Shown here in pieces: positions 33,970 through 45,630 of a stretch of 64,000 bases of DNA. The notes under the pieces were generated by a model. The model saw only the letters and a program-made list of their open reading frames with translations, did no database searches and was not told the origin of the DNA. Source of the stretch: Platycnemis pennipes. Taxonomy: Eukaryota; Arthropoda; Insecta; Odonata; Platycnemididae. The number at the start of each line of letters is the position of its first letter. The stretch's first letter is position 1. A program made the translations under genes and the position numbers. The stretch is taken from the NCBI GenBank assembly GCA_933228895.1, contig OW121847.1:86345656-86409655 (forward strand). The letters run 5' to 3'.

Positions 33970-35885
33970 GAGCTGGACGCGAATCCATTCGGAATTAGTT
34001 ATGAGCGATAGTTCATTAGCCACAGAAGGTACCTCAAATGCTTCATGACTAAAATGTGTCTGTTGGCAACAACAACGATGAAAATTAGTTTTTTCGCGGA
34101 AAGAAAAACGTAATCCGCGTTCGATGGTCGTATCATGTCGGGCAAAATTTCTAGTGCTTACTGATTATTTAAAAGATCATGAAAAATCCCGGATAACTGC
34201 GTTGACTTTTAACTTAATAAACAAGAGGAAAAATCGTGATAGCATTAACATACCTGACTCGCGAATTCGAACACGATTTCAGCGACAACATCAGCATATT
34301 ACTAAGACCTATTTTCACCCCGAGCCACACAGCTCACACGGTGATTGCATCACAATGATTTGAGGTGCACTTCTCCAGAGAACAGAGAGAATAATGTGCA
34401 CGGGACACACCCGACATATTAAATATTTGCATAAGGTTTGCGCAGAGACTGTCCAGTATAATATTTTGAAATTAGAAGCTATACCGTAAATGAAGCAGCT
34501 TTGTTTTATGGGTGGACTTCGTTGATTGGAAAGCGAAACTGGTAGAATAGTCATCACTGGTATGAGCTACCGTGCATCCAGTGAAATTAACTGCTAAAAC
34601 GTTTTTTTAAACTAATAAAACGGTGAATTGAGTCAATTAAACATGGCATGTTACTGGATGCTTCAACCAGATTTCAATCTGGTATTATCCTGCAGCCACG
34701 AAACGATCTAGAACGAATCTTTGCAACACATGAAAGGCCAGGGTTACGTTTCTTCAGCTTGGATGGACATCAGGGGGTGCGAAGTTTTATTTATGGCACA
34801 CTACCTCAATGATAGAAGGCATGGGAATCCAGGACTAGGGGAAAACTTTTGGCACCCTAATATCTCCAGCCTTAGTGCCCAACGAATTTTACTGAGGAGT
34901 TAATTTGAATTACGCGTATATGCACCACCGCAGGATGACCTCAGGAAGAGAATCACGGCAACGGTGACTCACAATGGAAAAAGATAATTTGGTGCAAATG
35001 AAGGAATCGTCGTGGTATTTGTCCATGCAGCAGGTGAATGGTGCATAGGCGTTAAAGATAGTATGCTTGGCCCTTCGGCTAGTGACAATAATACCATAAT
35101 TCTTTACAATAATAGTTCGACGCAGGGGAAAATTATAACGCGTTTGGACACCGCAATGTACTATCGTCGAAAAACATTATTTTACAATCGGATCCATCTT
35201 TTCGAAATGCCATGTTAATACCAACATGCAATATCATAATATTTACTAACTAATTTCTTGTATACTTAATACGGTTAAAATCTTCATTCCCGAGCTCTCG
35301 ATTCAGAATAAAGAATTCACAATATTTTCAAATCATATAAGGCTCCCACATTCAGAATTTAAGCTGCGCTTTCTACCTTGACATAAAAGTTTCTTGTAAA
35401 TGGATTCGGGTTAACATTTCTTAGCTAAATTTTCAAGGGGAATACAATAAACGAACCAATGAGGAAGAAAAATTATGAGGTAACGCGGCAGGTTATCCCG
35501 AGGACGGCATTCCTTCTCATAACTGGCGAATCAGCCGGCATTTTACCGAATAGTTTCACAATCCCTGTGGTCCTCCTCGAATTCCAATCAAATGCTTTTT
35601 TCCTGAAAAAAAGCACTCGATTACCTCGGTTCCCACATCCCTTTACTTCACATCTTTAAATTTCTCCTGGCGCGGAAATATGTGTTAATGGGAAGTGTGC
35701 AGCGAGAGACCTGAGATTTTAGACCCCCAGCCCGGAAGAGACCAAAGGAGAAAACATCATCGCGCTCACGGCACCGGGATGTGATAGCGTCCATATGGTC
35801 GCATTAATTCAACCAAGGGATGAAGAAATTTGAGAAAATTAAAACAGGAAAAAATAAAGAATTCAGCGTTGGCCTTTTAAGACCA
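33970..35885. other. No gene or clear repeat seen
   Basis: AT-rich sequence. Frames of up to 80 codons at 34124-34363 and 34721-34903 show no domain or splice context that I recognise. Confidence 0.45.
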
Positions 35886-35889
35886 CAAA

Positions 35890-36045
35890 CGGGCGAGGTA
35901 GTCAAGTCGGTAAAGCACCGGCTTGACAATCCAAAGGTCACGTGTTGGAATCCCGCCTTGGGCACGGTCGTTGGGTCTGTCATAGTCTTAGAATCAAGTT
36001 ATATCAGTTGTTGCAGTATAGCCTTTGCAGTTGGAGCATCTTAAA
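35890..36045 (+). repeat. SINE-B copy (second tRNA-headed family)
   Basis: The head reads GGTAGTCAAGTCGGTAAAGCACC, then AAGGTCACGTGTTGGAATCCCGCCTTGGGCAC. The same head, with GCCAGGTCGGTAATGCGCTG, occurs at 49.41 kb and in eroded form at 38.15 kb. The body following CATAGTCTTAGAATC is short. It is unlike SINE-A. Confidence 0.65.
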
Positions 36046-36850
36046 ACTAATTTCCACGACGTAAAGACCACAACAAAATCACATTAAGTTCTTATAGAAA
36101 AAGTGTAATTCCTGGCAGAGATACAGGTATTACGCAAAACTTTCTGCTTGGTATGCCAACGCTTGGGTGAAATCTAACAATAATTCACCCTCACGGGGTT
36201 TGAATTATTTTCGTGGCATAAATCAGCGATTCTCCGTTGCTGGATGAGATCGGGTCGGAGCGATATGCGGAGAGACCCTACCCCCCCACTCTCATTATCA
36301 TTTAATTCGCACTTTCAGCTAAATTACCGCTCGTACTCCGTGATCTGATATGGCAACGAGGCTGGAGAAGCCATCCCTCGCATGGGAAACCATCGCGTAC
36401 ACCGACTTCTATGTCAGCAGACAAGGAAACTGTTGCCCTCACGGATTTCCGGGTAGGCCCCGCCGGACGCGGCCACCCCCAACGCCCTGAGCGGACCGAC
36501 TCGGTTTCGGTCACGACCTCATTAGATGCTCACTTGAATGAATTGAATTTATCATGACACTGCGCACGACCACAGACTACTTGAAGATCAACGTAAAGGA
36601 AGAATGTTTCAGAGCAGACGTTTCCAAATATGCACTCTCACACAGAACTAAGTGAATGTATCGTAAGGGCATCCACGCTTTATTTGAAGAGTTGAAGGGA
36701 AGTGTACGACCTAACACTTAGTGGGGATAGGCAAAATAACATTTTTGGGATCTCAACCCTGATAGGTAAGAGATAATTCCCAACAGGAGAGACAAATAAT
36801 GAATGAGGTACGAGAAAATCGTTATTTTTTAAAAGAAATCACAAGAAATT

Positions 36851-37038
36851 TTGTAGGAAATAAATTGATAATACTTTACAATTTTCCACTACAAAATTTA
36901 TTTAACGTGTCGACATATTTCACTGCACTGCAGTGTCATCCTGAGTCCTGACTATGCTGCAGCACAGTGAAGCATGACGACACGTTAAATAAATTTTACT
37001 GTGAAAAGTGCATAGCATTTTCAATTTATTTCCTACAA
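36851..37038. mobile_element. Foldback element 1 with hammerhead-like core
   Basis: Near-complete inverted repeat of 188 bp. The arms start TTGTAGGAAATAAATTGA and end AAATTTATTTAACGTGTCG. On the minus strand the centre reads CAGGATGA, a CACTGCAGTG hairpin, then GAAATATGTCGACACG. This is the order of a hammerhead core (CTGATGA-stem II-GAAA-...-GTC) with one changed core base. The opposite arm carries a more decayed version. Confidence 0.6.
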
Positions 37039-37409
37039 TGGCTTTCCACAATGTATCGACCTCTACCACTAATTTCAAGAAAGTTTGTGACCTTTAACCG
37101 TCACAAGCACAACATTTAGGCACAGTTAAAAGACAACCTATGAATGAGAATGGCACATTGGGAATAATTCGTTTGACATAGCCACAAAATTTGAGCTTTA
37201 GATAAGGTAGAATAACACTATTTAATCTCGCTGCCTCGAAAGAGAGATTACAAAAGTTATCAAAGCATAAAATCACAAATAAGCGTCCAAAAAAATCCAT
37301 TATGCGCCTTCCCAAATGAGTCTATCCTCGAGCCGCAAAGTAATCCTATTGGATTTCAATAGCTGGGACGTATAAGCAGTACGGACCGCTACTCCGCGGA
37401 TTCCCGAGT

Positions 37410-37685
37410 CCGTGCTGTACAGGATTCGGGCTGATGACGTACCCATAGCAAAGGTTTTTCATTCTTGAGTTCGAATTCCGGCAGTGGTGGATATTTTCGA
37501 CGGGGTATTCTCTACATTCTTGAACGTCAACATAGAGAGAGCTTCAAATTCAGTGCATAGCGTTTATGCGTTTCGTTAAGGGCAAGCTAATTCTGGCACC
37601 TGGTTTCTCTCCACCCCACCACCTTTCCATTCCAATCATGATCTCCCTACACAGCTTCCCCAGTTCAAAGACGACTGTACGTGCA
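37410..37685 (+). repeat. SINE-A copy
   Basis: B box GAGTTCGAATTCCGGCAGTGG at about 37468, then GGATATTTTCGACGGGG, a body with CGTTTCGTTAAGGGCAAGCTAATTCTGGCACC and a TTTCTCTCCACC segment. The A-box half is eroded. Confidence 0.75.
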
Positions 37686-38144
37686 GGGTAGACCTGAAAC
37701 TCCACAACTGCTACAACGCCGAGGGACTTCAACGCTGGTGGAGGTACGCCTGTGAGAAAGACGGGTGCCGGTTGACGGAGCGGCCAATAGCGGCAAAACA
37801 TGCGGCGGTAGGTGAAAATCGACATTTTCTCGAGTGCGTGAGACTTTGTTAGGGGGGAATACATCCGATTTCCCCATCGATGCGATGCGTGATGGGACTG
37901 AGAATGAAACCGACGGCGAAGGATTCCCACAAGCAGGAATTTCAGCTCTCGCTAGACGGATGCATCCGAACCCCTTCCTCGACTCGAGCCACGCTTTGTT
38001 CGCATGCGTCGCCAGAGTCGACTACTTTCCGCACCGACGGAAGGCGATGCTTTCCACTTTCGACGCAGGCCCGATGCGACAGTGCAACATAATGCAACTG
38101 CAGGACGAGGAGTGAGATCGGGATGATACGGTGCCGCCGACCGA

Positions 38145-38267
38145 GGCAGCCAGGTCCGTAACCTGCTGGCCAGGCAACCCAAAAGGTCACGGGTACGATT
38201 CCTTTCTCAGGCACAGATTGAGCGAGCGTCTTAGGATTAAATGTAGGTTATATACTACGATATAGGC
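38145..38267 (+). repeat. SINE-B copy, eroded
   Basis: GCAGCCAGGTCCGTAACCTG, then AAAGGTCACGGGTACGATTCC...TCTCAGGCAC and a short body with CGTCTTAGGATTAAATG. It matches the SINE-B head at 49.41 kb. Confidence 0.6.
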
Positions 38268-38530
38268 TCTGGTAGGTGGAGTACAGGACTCCCATCTCGT
38301 GGGCCCGGTTGCAAATCCTGGCTGCGGAAGAATTTCTCAGCTGTAAACCGCGTGCGTGTAACTCCTTGAGCGTGGAGTGGACAACATTTCAGTTTCAGCG
38401 CACTGTCCATCAGATGGTACACTAAACTGCGGTCTCCTTGGACTTTCAGTTAAGAGCAGACAATGGGTTTCTCTCCACACACCAAAATCCCTATCACTTC
38501 CTAAACACCAATCTTTAGAGGCGCATATTG
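38268..38530 (+). repeat. SINE-A copy
   Basis: Head GGTAGGTGGAGTACAGGACTC with GGGCCCGGTTGCAAATCC, then the body with CAGATGG, AACTGCGGTCTCCTTGG and GAGCAGACAATGGGTTTCTCTCCAC. It abuts SINE-B on its left. Confidence 0.75.
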
Positions 38531-38569
38531 ACTTAAGATGTCGGTCACCGCTCCTAATAATTTCAACAA

Positions 38570-38830
38570 CATTCTCAGTCCCAGGACACTAGTTCGAATC
38601 TCGGCAGCTATTTCACTCGAATTCAGATTCCCACTAGGATTCCGTGGGAAGACAATTCAAAGTTCGGCACTCCGTAGGGCGGATGGGACATCAAGCTGCG
38701 GTCCTCCTGACACCCTCATTGAGAGCAGGCTGATGCCAATGCCGTGTGTCTCCCAAAGTTCACCTTCCCTTCCCCTAACCCTAATCAACCCTAACGCTTC
38801 TCCTCCCGGTCTAAAGCGTCACTAAGTGAT
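38570..38830 (+). repeat. SINE-A copy
   Basis: B-box region CTAGTTCGAATCTCGGCAGC, then a body with CGGATGGGACATCAAGCTGCGGTCC, GAGCAGGCTGATGCCAATGCCG and TTCACCTTCCCTTCCCC. It is the second of three same-strand copies in 1 kb. Confidence 0.75.
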
Positions 38831-38914
38831 AAACTTGAAACTCATTAAACGAGCTGGAGCATGGAAAAATTAAAACCTATTCAATTCTAACCAGATTTAG
38901 AAGAATGAAATGGC

Positions 38915-39195
38915 AATTCCGGAATCCCGGATTCTATTCCTGGTAGTGAGAGGCTTTTCATTTTCATACCGGTCCTCCTTTTGCACTATGTGAAGAATGC
39001 TTCAAGTTCGGACATTCGCTAGTTAGGAACAGGGATTCCTCGACACATTTTGTCTAGTGTATGCTGATGCCAATATAGAGTTCCTCTTCACTCTTCCTAG
39101 GGCCTGTAAAATCCTACATGCCCCGAACTACCCACCCATAACCAGTGACGCAAATGATTACAGCTCTCGGCTGCGTGCCCAAATAATAAATAGGG
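38915..39195 (+). repeat. SINE-A copy
   Basis: Head GGATTCTATTCCTGGTAGTGAGAG, then a body through AACAGGGATTCC, GTGTATGCTGATGCCAATAT and AACTACCCACCCATAACC, and a tail with AAATAATAAATAG. It is diverged but collinear with the reference copy. Confidence 0.7.
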
Positions 39196-39714
39196 AATGA
39201 GGAAATAAGCATGGGAACCAGTTTCGTTTTGGGCGAAAGGCCGTTGGTCTTTTAGCGACATTGACCCTCGGTCCGAAAATGGTACATCCGGCTTTATTAC
39301 GGAGACTCGTCCGCTGTTATTCATGTGCGGTCGTCTAGAGTTCCAACATACGATGCTGAAGCACCAATGAGGGCCCGCCAAGCCTCCACTATGAGATGGG
39401 GACCGCCAGGAATGTGAATATAGTGACCTCCCGTGATAGGAGAAGAATAACGGCCGGCCGGGAAGGAATTTCTTCAGACTGGGGGATCGGTCGGAAAAGG
39501 GTGACCACTTGTCACCACGAGACTTTCGGAGGGAGCGAGGACCTTAAGGTCAAAGGCTCTCTTGCAGTTTCAAGGTTTCCATATCGTTCATTCACCTACA
39601 GCAGAGTTCCCCTAGCATTTTTAATGAAGCACCATTTTCCACATGGAATTTAAGGAAAGGAAAAAAGATAAATATGCATTAAGGGCTTTTGAGATAAGGG
39701 TACGGAGAAGAAAA

Positions 39715-40005
39715 GTGGGTGGAAAGAAGTTGACTGAGGAACTCAGAAGGCAGAGGGAGCGAATGAAGCAGGTAATAAGGAGTGAGGGTGTTTAGAAGGG
39801 TGTGATAAGAGGGAAGAATGTTGGTCTGGGGGATACAGAGAGAAGAAAAATAGGTACTTTGGATAGAATAATGGGAGGTAGTAAGTACGCGGCACTAAAA
39901 AATGACTTCGCATGAAAGAGAAGAGGTCTGAATCAGAGTTTAATGACCATCTAAACTTAACTTTAACCAGTAGATCAATAATAATAATGACCACCTCCTG
40001 AGTCT
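39715..40005 (+). mobile_element. LINE 3'-end fragment, same family as 32.3-32.6 kb
   Basis: Shares GAAGAATGTTGG, AATAATGGGAG and the ending TTAACCAGTAGATCAATAAT followed by AATAATG with the copy at 32.33-32.57 kb. The frame piece IMGGSKYAALKN suggests a protein C-terminus just before the 3' UTR. Confidence 0.6.
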
Positions 40006-40091
40006 TGATTATTTGAAACATGTACCTCGAATGCCCGAAATAACGCAGGATATCGAAGAAAAAAGCACTACGCCATTATGATGCTACACAC

Positions 40092-40126
40092 TTTTATGGT
40101 GGCTTGCAGGGTATGATGTAGATGTA
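40092..40126 (+). mobile_element. CR1-like LINE 3' terminus, short fragment
   Basis: TATGGTGGCTTGCAGGGTAT is followed by GATGTAGATGTA. This is the same 3' end as at 28.87 kb, here in plus orientation. Confidence 0.6.
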
Positions 40127-40224
40127 CGATAAGGTATCTTGCCGTTATGAATGGCGCAACATTGTAATAGGTGGATGGGGCCCATACTTTGTGAATGTCC
40201 ATTGGATAAACAGGGAGAAGGTTA

Positions 40225-40356
40225 CTTTCCACTCATTTTGAATGTATTTATTAACCACTAGTTTCGCTATTCTGTAGCATTATTAGGTAAATTACCTGAT
40301 GATGTTACATTGCAGCGACTAGTCATAACTAAATACATTCATAAAAGAGTGGAAAG
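40225..40356. mobile_element. Foldback element 2 with hammerhead-like core
   Basis: 132 bp inverted repeat. The arms start CTTTCCACTC and run through GAATGTATTTA to ACTAGT. The plus strand centre reads CTGATGATGTTACATTGCAG, then CGACTAGTC, which looks like GCGAAACTAGTC with two bases lost. The other arm, read on the minus strand, keeps AGCGAAACTAGT but has CTAATAA in place of CTGATGA. Confidence 0.6.
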
Positions 40357-41470
40357 CTCAAATCTTTTTGAAAATATCAACATTTAAATGCTAAGACCGA
40401 CATGGGAAAAAATGGGCCGAGAGAATGGACCACATCACCCGTGTCGAAAAATATTAATTTACGGTAATGAACTCGCTTCGTCCCTTTCAAATATACTTCG
40501 AAACCGCCAGTGGAGAGTGTTTCCACAAGGTGCGCCACTTAAACATCGACTTGGCCGCCCCATCATTCAAATTTTAAGGATTGGTCAAGATTTGAAAGGG
40601 CGAATTGCCTTCTTCTCTTATGCATCAATGATTCCCACCGAACTTTACTGAATAAATGCAGAGTCTTGCATAAATCTATCTGATAAATCTTTTCAATATA
40701 TATTTTGGAATATGGGTGGTCTAGAAAACTCAGTTTCCGTGAAATTCTGATATGAGACTCCTGGACGTCACCATTAACCTACACGAGGCGAGAATACATC
40801 GTAAAAGAGATATAAAACATTCATATTGAATTTTAACGATCCGCCAGCCCTGTAATACGTAAATGAACTTTTTGATTGTACTCATATAGGGTTGAGGAAG
40901 TTTTAATCGCATGCAATTAAATGAATAAGCATAAATGCCAACATCACATCACTATCTTTTCCACTTCAGTCAAATCAACTGTCTTTCCAATTCTGACGAA
41001 GTAAACTCAGAGGAGGTAGAACTAATGGATCTCGTTCTGCTGGTTTACTTTCTCCCAAGGTGTCATGACCTCACCTAGTCCTACATTTTGATGAATGACG
41101 TTCCTGATTCATGGTCTAAAAATTTTTAATCTTGTGAGTCCGGAAATAACTGCTCCCTTAAAAAGCGGAATTGCTGAGCGGAGCCGTCTTCACTCGAGTG
41201 ACAACGTTCATTGATCTCTAATCTCGCCGCTGTTTACCGAGTCTTAAGTATGATTCCAAAAACACGTAATTCATTTTTTCAATCCAAAGGAAGCTTGAGT
41301 ATACAATGCTAATTTCCCTACACCAACACATATCTACTTTCACACCCCACTATATTTTAACGAGGCACTTATGTATCTTCTAGGCTTCTTCGGTTAACTT
41401 TGCCGTCAATTTCTCATGTTCTTCTTATTGTCAGGGATTCCCCCGACAGTGAAGAGAATTTGATCTAATA
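40357..41470. other. No gene or clear repeat seen
   Basis: AT-rich sequence with no supported coding segment, RNA gene or repeat. Confidence 0.45.
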
Positions 41471-41474
41471 ACAA

Positions 41475-41745
41475 TGAAGTTGGCTATGAGCCTGTTTTAA
41501 GGTGAAGGCAGGAAGAATGGAAACAAATCCAACGTTGGAATTTAGCTGTTTGAGCGAAAGGCGTCAAGGGTTCCACATTTTCACGTTCCATCCGACGGAC
41601 GAAGTACTGCACTCAAATAGGTCGCCGCACACAACTCAATTGACTCTAGGAGTCCACCTAAAAAGCCTCTTTAACTGCCGGTATTTGAACCAGGACCCTT
41701 ACAGCAGTATCCAGCTACCACACTGACCCAAGTGCCTCTACTCTC
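41475..41745 (-). repeat. SINE-A copy
   Basis: On the minus strand, head with TATTTGAACCAGGACCC (inverted, eroded B box) and CTACCACACTGACCCAAG. The body runs through GAGTCCACCTAAAAAG, GAAGTACTGCACTCAAATAG and CGAAAGGCGTCAAGGG. Confidence 0.75.
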
Positions 41746-41999
41746 TTACCTAATTTCCCCTAAACTTACATCACACCTCTCGGTGTGCACGATCCTTACG
41801 GATTTTCCTTCCCCAAGGGTACTCCATATGGCTCATCGGTACATCAATAACCTCCATGCTCACTTCCTTGTTTCTCGTTTTATCAATCCGCTTAATCTTT
41901 TCGCAAGCGCCCACAGCGCCACGATTCGAAGGTTCCATTATCCCCCCCTGGTTTTTCGACCGCTTGGTTCCATGCGTAGGTCCGATCCGCAAGGGGTCT

Positions 42000-42860
42000 C
42001 GTGGAAAGTAATTCCTCCTTTCCCCTCTTAGGCTCCCACGAAGTTTCGCGGTCCGGCCACCAAACGGTGAGAGAGAGTCGACCGAGGAAGAGCTGTGACG
42101 GTGGGCACTCTCCCGCGCAGATGTATCGACGAAAATCGGTGGATTACACCAGCTTCGGAGGAGGAGGAAAAGTGGAGAGAGAGAGAGAGAGCAAAGGGAA
42201 AAAGAAATCGTTGAGTAATAGCGGAATAAATCACGGGATCGAGCGGGGGTGATGCGCTCTGCCAGACGCCGTTTCGTAACGGCGGCATTTGGAAACGGCA
42301 ACTGGAGCGATACCGACGATAATCGGGTTGAGGCCTCTCCTCGACACGGACGGGGTTAAAGAGCGGGCGCACGGGTGAAAACAAAACCCGGGGGGGAATC
42401 TTTTCCGGCATTCAAAAACGCTCGTAAGATCGCTCGCTTGGTCCTAAATGGCAAGTGATACAGACACGGGGTCGTGGGGGAGAGGCCGGTGTGAAAATAT
42501 AACCCACACTTCCTACTTCAAAAAGTTACGACACTATATTTCCCCCAAACCCCAAGGACAGGTTTTTCTACAGCCGTGTGTGAGTTCTTTTTTTTCCTGT
42601 TTTCCCCCACTCCACCACCTTCTCTCCCTCCCACCCTTCACGATCGGGAGAAAAGGTGTGCGGAGGAGGGGGGATTCGGCTTTTTGTGGCATGTGTGGCT
42701 CTCCATACGCAGGAGCATGTGCGTACGCGTACGTGGGTGTACGTAAGAGCGTGGGAGAAAGAGAGGACGCGGAGAAGAATGCAAAGCATCCGCAATTGCG
42801 AATTTTCGGGGCATTTTTTTTAAACCGCCGTATCCAGACGCGGAAGTGCGTTGTCTGATG
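42000..42860. other. GC-rich, CpG-rich island with short GA repeat
   Basis: GC-rich sequence with (GA)n at 42177-42193. Frames of 75-176 codons overlap on both strands without any recognisable domain. It is a possible promoter or first-exon region of an unseen gene. Confidence 0.35.
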
Positions 42861-44352
42861 AGATGATAAAAATAAAATACAGAGAAGTATGCCTTAACGA
42901 TCTACGCACTTTTGCCTTCAGGAAATACGCACTTGCACGAAAACAAGGTTGGCGAGGAATGTGGGAAGATACAACAGAAAATTTTCCAAAGAAAAATGTC
43001 GCCTGAAACGGAAATCTAGTCTCTAACTTTCCTGTCTCTGTCAACAAATTAGGCAGAGAACTCGTGGGCCTAGGTTCAACTTATGGAAAAGCCATTTAAG
43101 AGGCGTCAATCTGAATCTAAACAGCGGTTTTTCCACCTAAGAGGTATTTTAGGGAATCACATGTCACGTAGAGAGGGCAATAGGCACCCACCCTTACACT
43201 CGAAATTCCATAACGGGGCTCTACAGTCAGCGTTCAAAACTGACTTGTCGATTGAATTATGACGATATAGGTACATATTATTTCTTAGCTTTTCATTTAT
43301 TAGTATGAAAATATCACAATATGCTCATCATCAATAATGCGCAATATCACACTCGCATCTTTCTCCATGCCGTTCTACATAAGGAACATTGCGCAGGTGG
43401 TAACATGATCAAATCGTGGAGATTACATCGTTACTAGCATTTAAATGAAACAGAGGTCTCCGCGCAGTCGTTCATGCATTCCAAGCAATCCGCTTCCTTT
43501 ACACGATGAAATTTTCACCGCGGATCTCTCTAAGCATCATACTGCGCAATGAGCAGCGCAGAGTAAAACTCCCTGTCCACACGAAATATCCGAAAGGCCG
43601 TTCGCGCCCATGTAAATACACATGAGAGCGTTCACATACATTAAGTTGAGAGAGAAATGGGGCATAATGGTTCGACCACCTTGCGAGGCCACCCGCGGCG
43701 AGTTTTTACCCGTTTCCATCGATCACCCACACTCCGCCCTTCAACCTCAGCATCGGAGATCACAATGAAAGTGAGTGCCTCCGCCTTACTCCACCTTCAA
43801 GTGCTTGATATGCCGCCGTGCCGTTCATAGACACGGGCGGGTCGCTGAGGTTCTTGGAATAAATGGGGACCACTCCGATGAACGAGGGCAGTGCGGAGAG
43901 GGTAGACTGGGAAAGGTGACGCGGACGGAAGGAAAAGCGGAACCAGGCGAAGGAGAAGCCGCTCCTTCTTCCGTTGGTCGTGGGGAAGGAGATTAGAATG
44001 CATTGGAGGAAGCATCGCAGCTGGTTTTAAAAGCCAGCGGCCATCTAGGTAGGTACGAAAATTGGGCTGGCTACTCGCAATACTCGTACGGATCAAGCTG
44101 TTTTCCCACGCGGTAAAGCTTAGAGTAGCATGATGAAAAAAGGAATAAATTTTTAAAGTTCGTCAAAAATATGAAGAAAGTTCGTAAACACGCAATCAAG
44201 GGCAAATATGTAGGTAGTTTAAATACATTAAATTCGAAATCAGAGACAAATGGGTTAATATATTAACCTTTAATGGGAAGGTGACATTCTGACAATTCTG
44301 CGATAAAATTGGAGTATGATTTCAAAGATATAAATATATATTTTTTATAACT
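42861..44352. other. No gene or clear repeat seen
   Basis: Mixed composition, moderately CpG-rich near 43.7-44.0 kb. No exon, repeat or RNA gene that I can support. Confidence 0.45.
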
Positions 44353-44536
44353 AGGAGTATAGCTCAATTAAAATAAAAAGGTCAAAACTTAACGTTTGGA
44401 CATTTATGCATCCATTTTCAGGGCTTCAAGGTTTTTGGTATCTGTTAAAATACCAAAAAAACGCTGAAGATGGGTACATAAATATCCGAAACGTCGGAAA
44501 AAGTTTTGACCTTTTTTCTAATTGACCTAAACTCCT
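44353..44536. mobile_element. Foldback element 3 with hammerhead-like core in both arms
   Basis: 184 bp inverted repeat. The arms run from AGGAGT(A/T)TA through CAATTA to GGTCAAAACTT. The plus strand has CTGAAGA (44464-44470), a 17-base hairpin GGGTA...TATCC, GAAAC (44488-44492) and GTC (44493-44495). The minus strand of the left arm has CTGAAAATGGATGCATAAAT, then GTCCAAACGTT. This is the best match in the window to a hammerhead core. Stem I could only form from the outer arms. Confidence 0.65.
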
Positions 44537-44832
44537 AAACTTAATATATTTATTAAAGTAGGAGGTCGAGAAAATAGATCACATAAATTGTTATCTATGC
44601 TTTATTACACATGCAGTCTCCAGGCCGTATAAAACTCAATGTTTTGTACGGAGTGGGCGGGGCCTGATCCTTCCCAAGCGCCCCCATTCTGGCTTTATTA
44701 CTATCCTTAGGCTTGAGGAGACATTCTAACCGTCTTGGTCACAGGTGATGACATTTCTTTCGAAAGTGAAAATATTTTCGAATACATTCCGACATCCTAC
44801 GGCTTTCGGCACTCTCAGCCACATAACAGTAA

Positions 44833-45253
44833 GGCCTGTTTCTCTCGGTACTTGATCCAGCACAAGGTCGAGTATACTAGCAAGTATGCTAGCTTTCCAG
44901 TAACGTGTGAATAGAACCAGTATGCTGGATAGCAAGCATGCTCGCTAGTATACTCGATGAGCTACTGGACTTCATACTTGATGCGGTACTAGATTTCTAG
45001 TAGCTCCTAGTAGGGCCAGTGCCGTCGACCAATCAAGTCACGTTATAGACGCTGTGCGAACTTCTCTTATTTTTAATTAGTATGGAATTATATGGAATAA
45101 CCGCTTCAAAGCAAGCACAAGGTCAACGATCGTGTGAAACCTCCCAGGACGGTTCCAATCATGCTATATTCCGTCCTCAAAATCAAGTAGCGGCCAGCAC
45201 ACTACTTTTTTTTAGTAGGTCTTGTGCTGGATCAAGTATCGTGTGAAACAGGC
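44833..45253. mobile_element. Harbinger-like MITE
   Basis: Inverted ends (G)GCCTGTTTC..C.CG, then TACTTGATCCAGCACAAG, are flanked by TAA at 44830-44832 and 45254-45256. Known: PIF/Harbinger elements insert at 3 bp TWA/TAA targets and often begin GGCCTGTTT-like. The interior holds CTAG-rich short inverted motifs (AGTATACTAGCAAGTATGCT). It is 421 bp with no coding potential. Confidence 0.75.
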
Positions 45254-45304
45254 TAAGTTTGGAACCGACGATGGATGTAAAATTGAGGGCGAAATTTTTG
45301 TGAC

Positions 45305-45630
45305 CGCGATTAAAGTAGGAGAGGTCGGGTTGGTATTGTGTCTGGAGTACTACCAATCATGAGGGCTCGAGTACGAATCTCGATGGAGACTGATATTTCA
45401 GTGGGAAACCGTAATGTACTTGAGTGCTGTGTGGAGAGCAAGTTCGATACTCCGTCTTTCAGATGGGACGTTAAATCGTGAACCCCTGCCGCCTTTCGTC
45501 ATAAGCAGGTTACGAGCGACGCCGGATTCCTCTCCACTCACTATTTTCAATCCTACTCCTAACTACCCACCTATCTTCAATGCAGCAAATAATCTTGGGT
45601 GTCGGTCGCCTTCCCCAGTAATAAAAACAG
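45305..45630 (+). repeat. SINE-A copy, near full length
   Basis: GGTCGGGTTGGTATTGTGTC, then TGGAGTACTACC and the B-box remnant GAGTACGAATCTCG. The body includes TTTCAGTGGGAAACCG, AGATGGGACGTTAAATCGTG, CCGCCTTTCGTCATAAGCAG and GTCGGTCGCCTTCCCCAGTA, ending in an A-rich tail. Confidence 0.85.
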
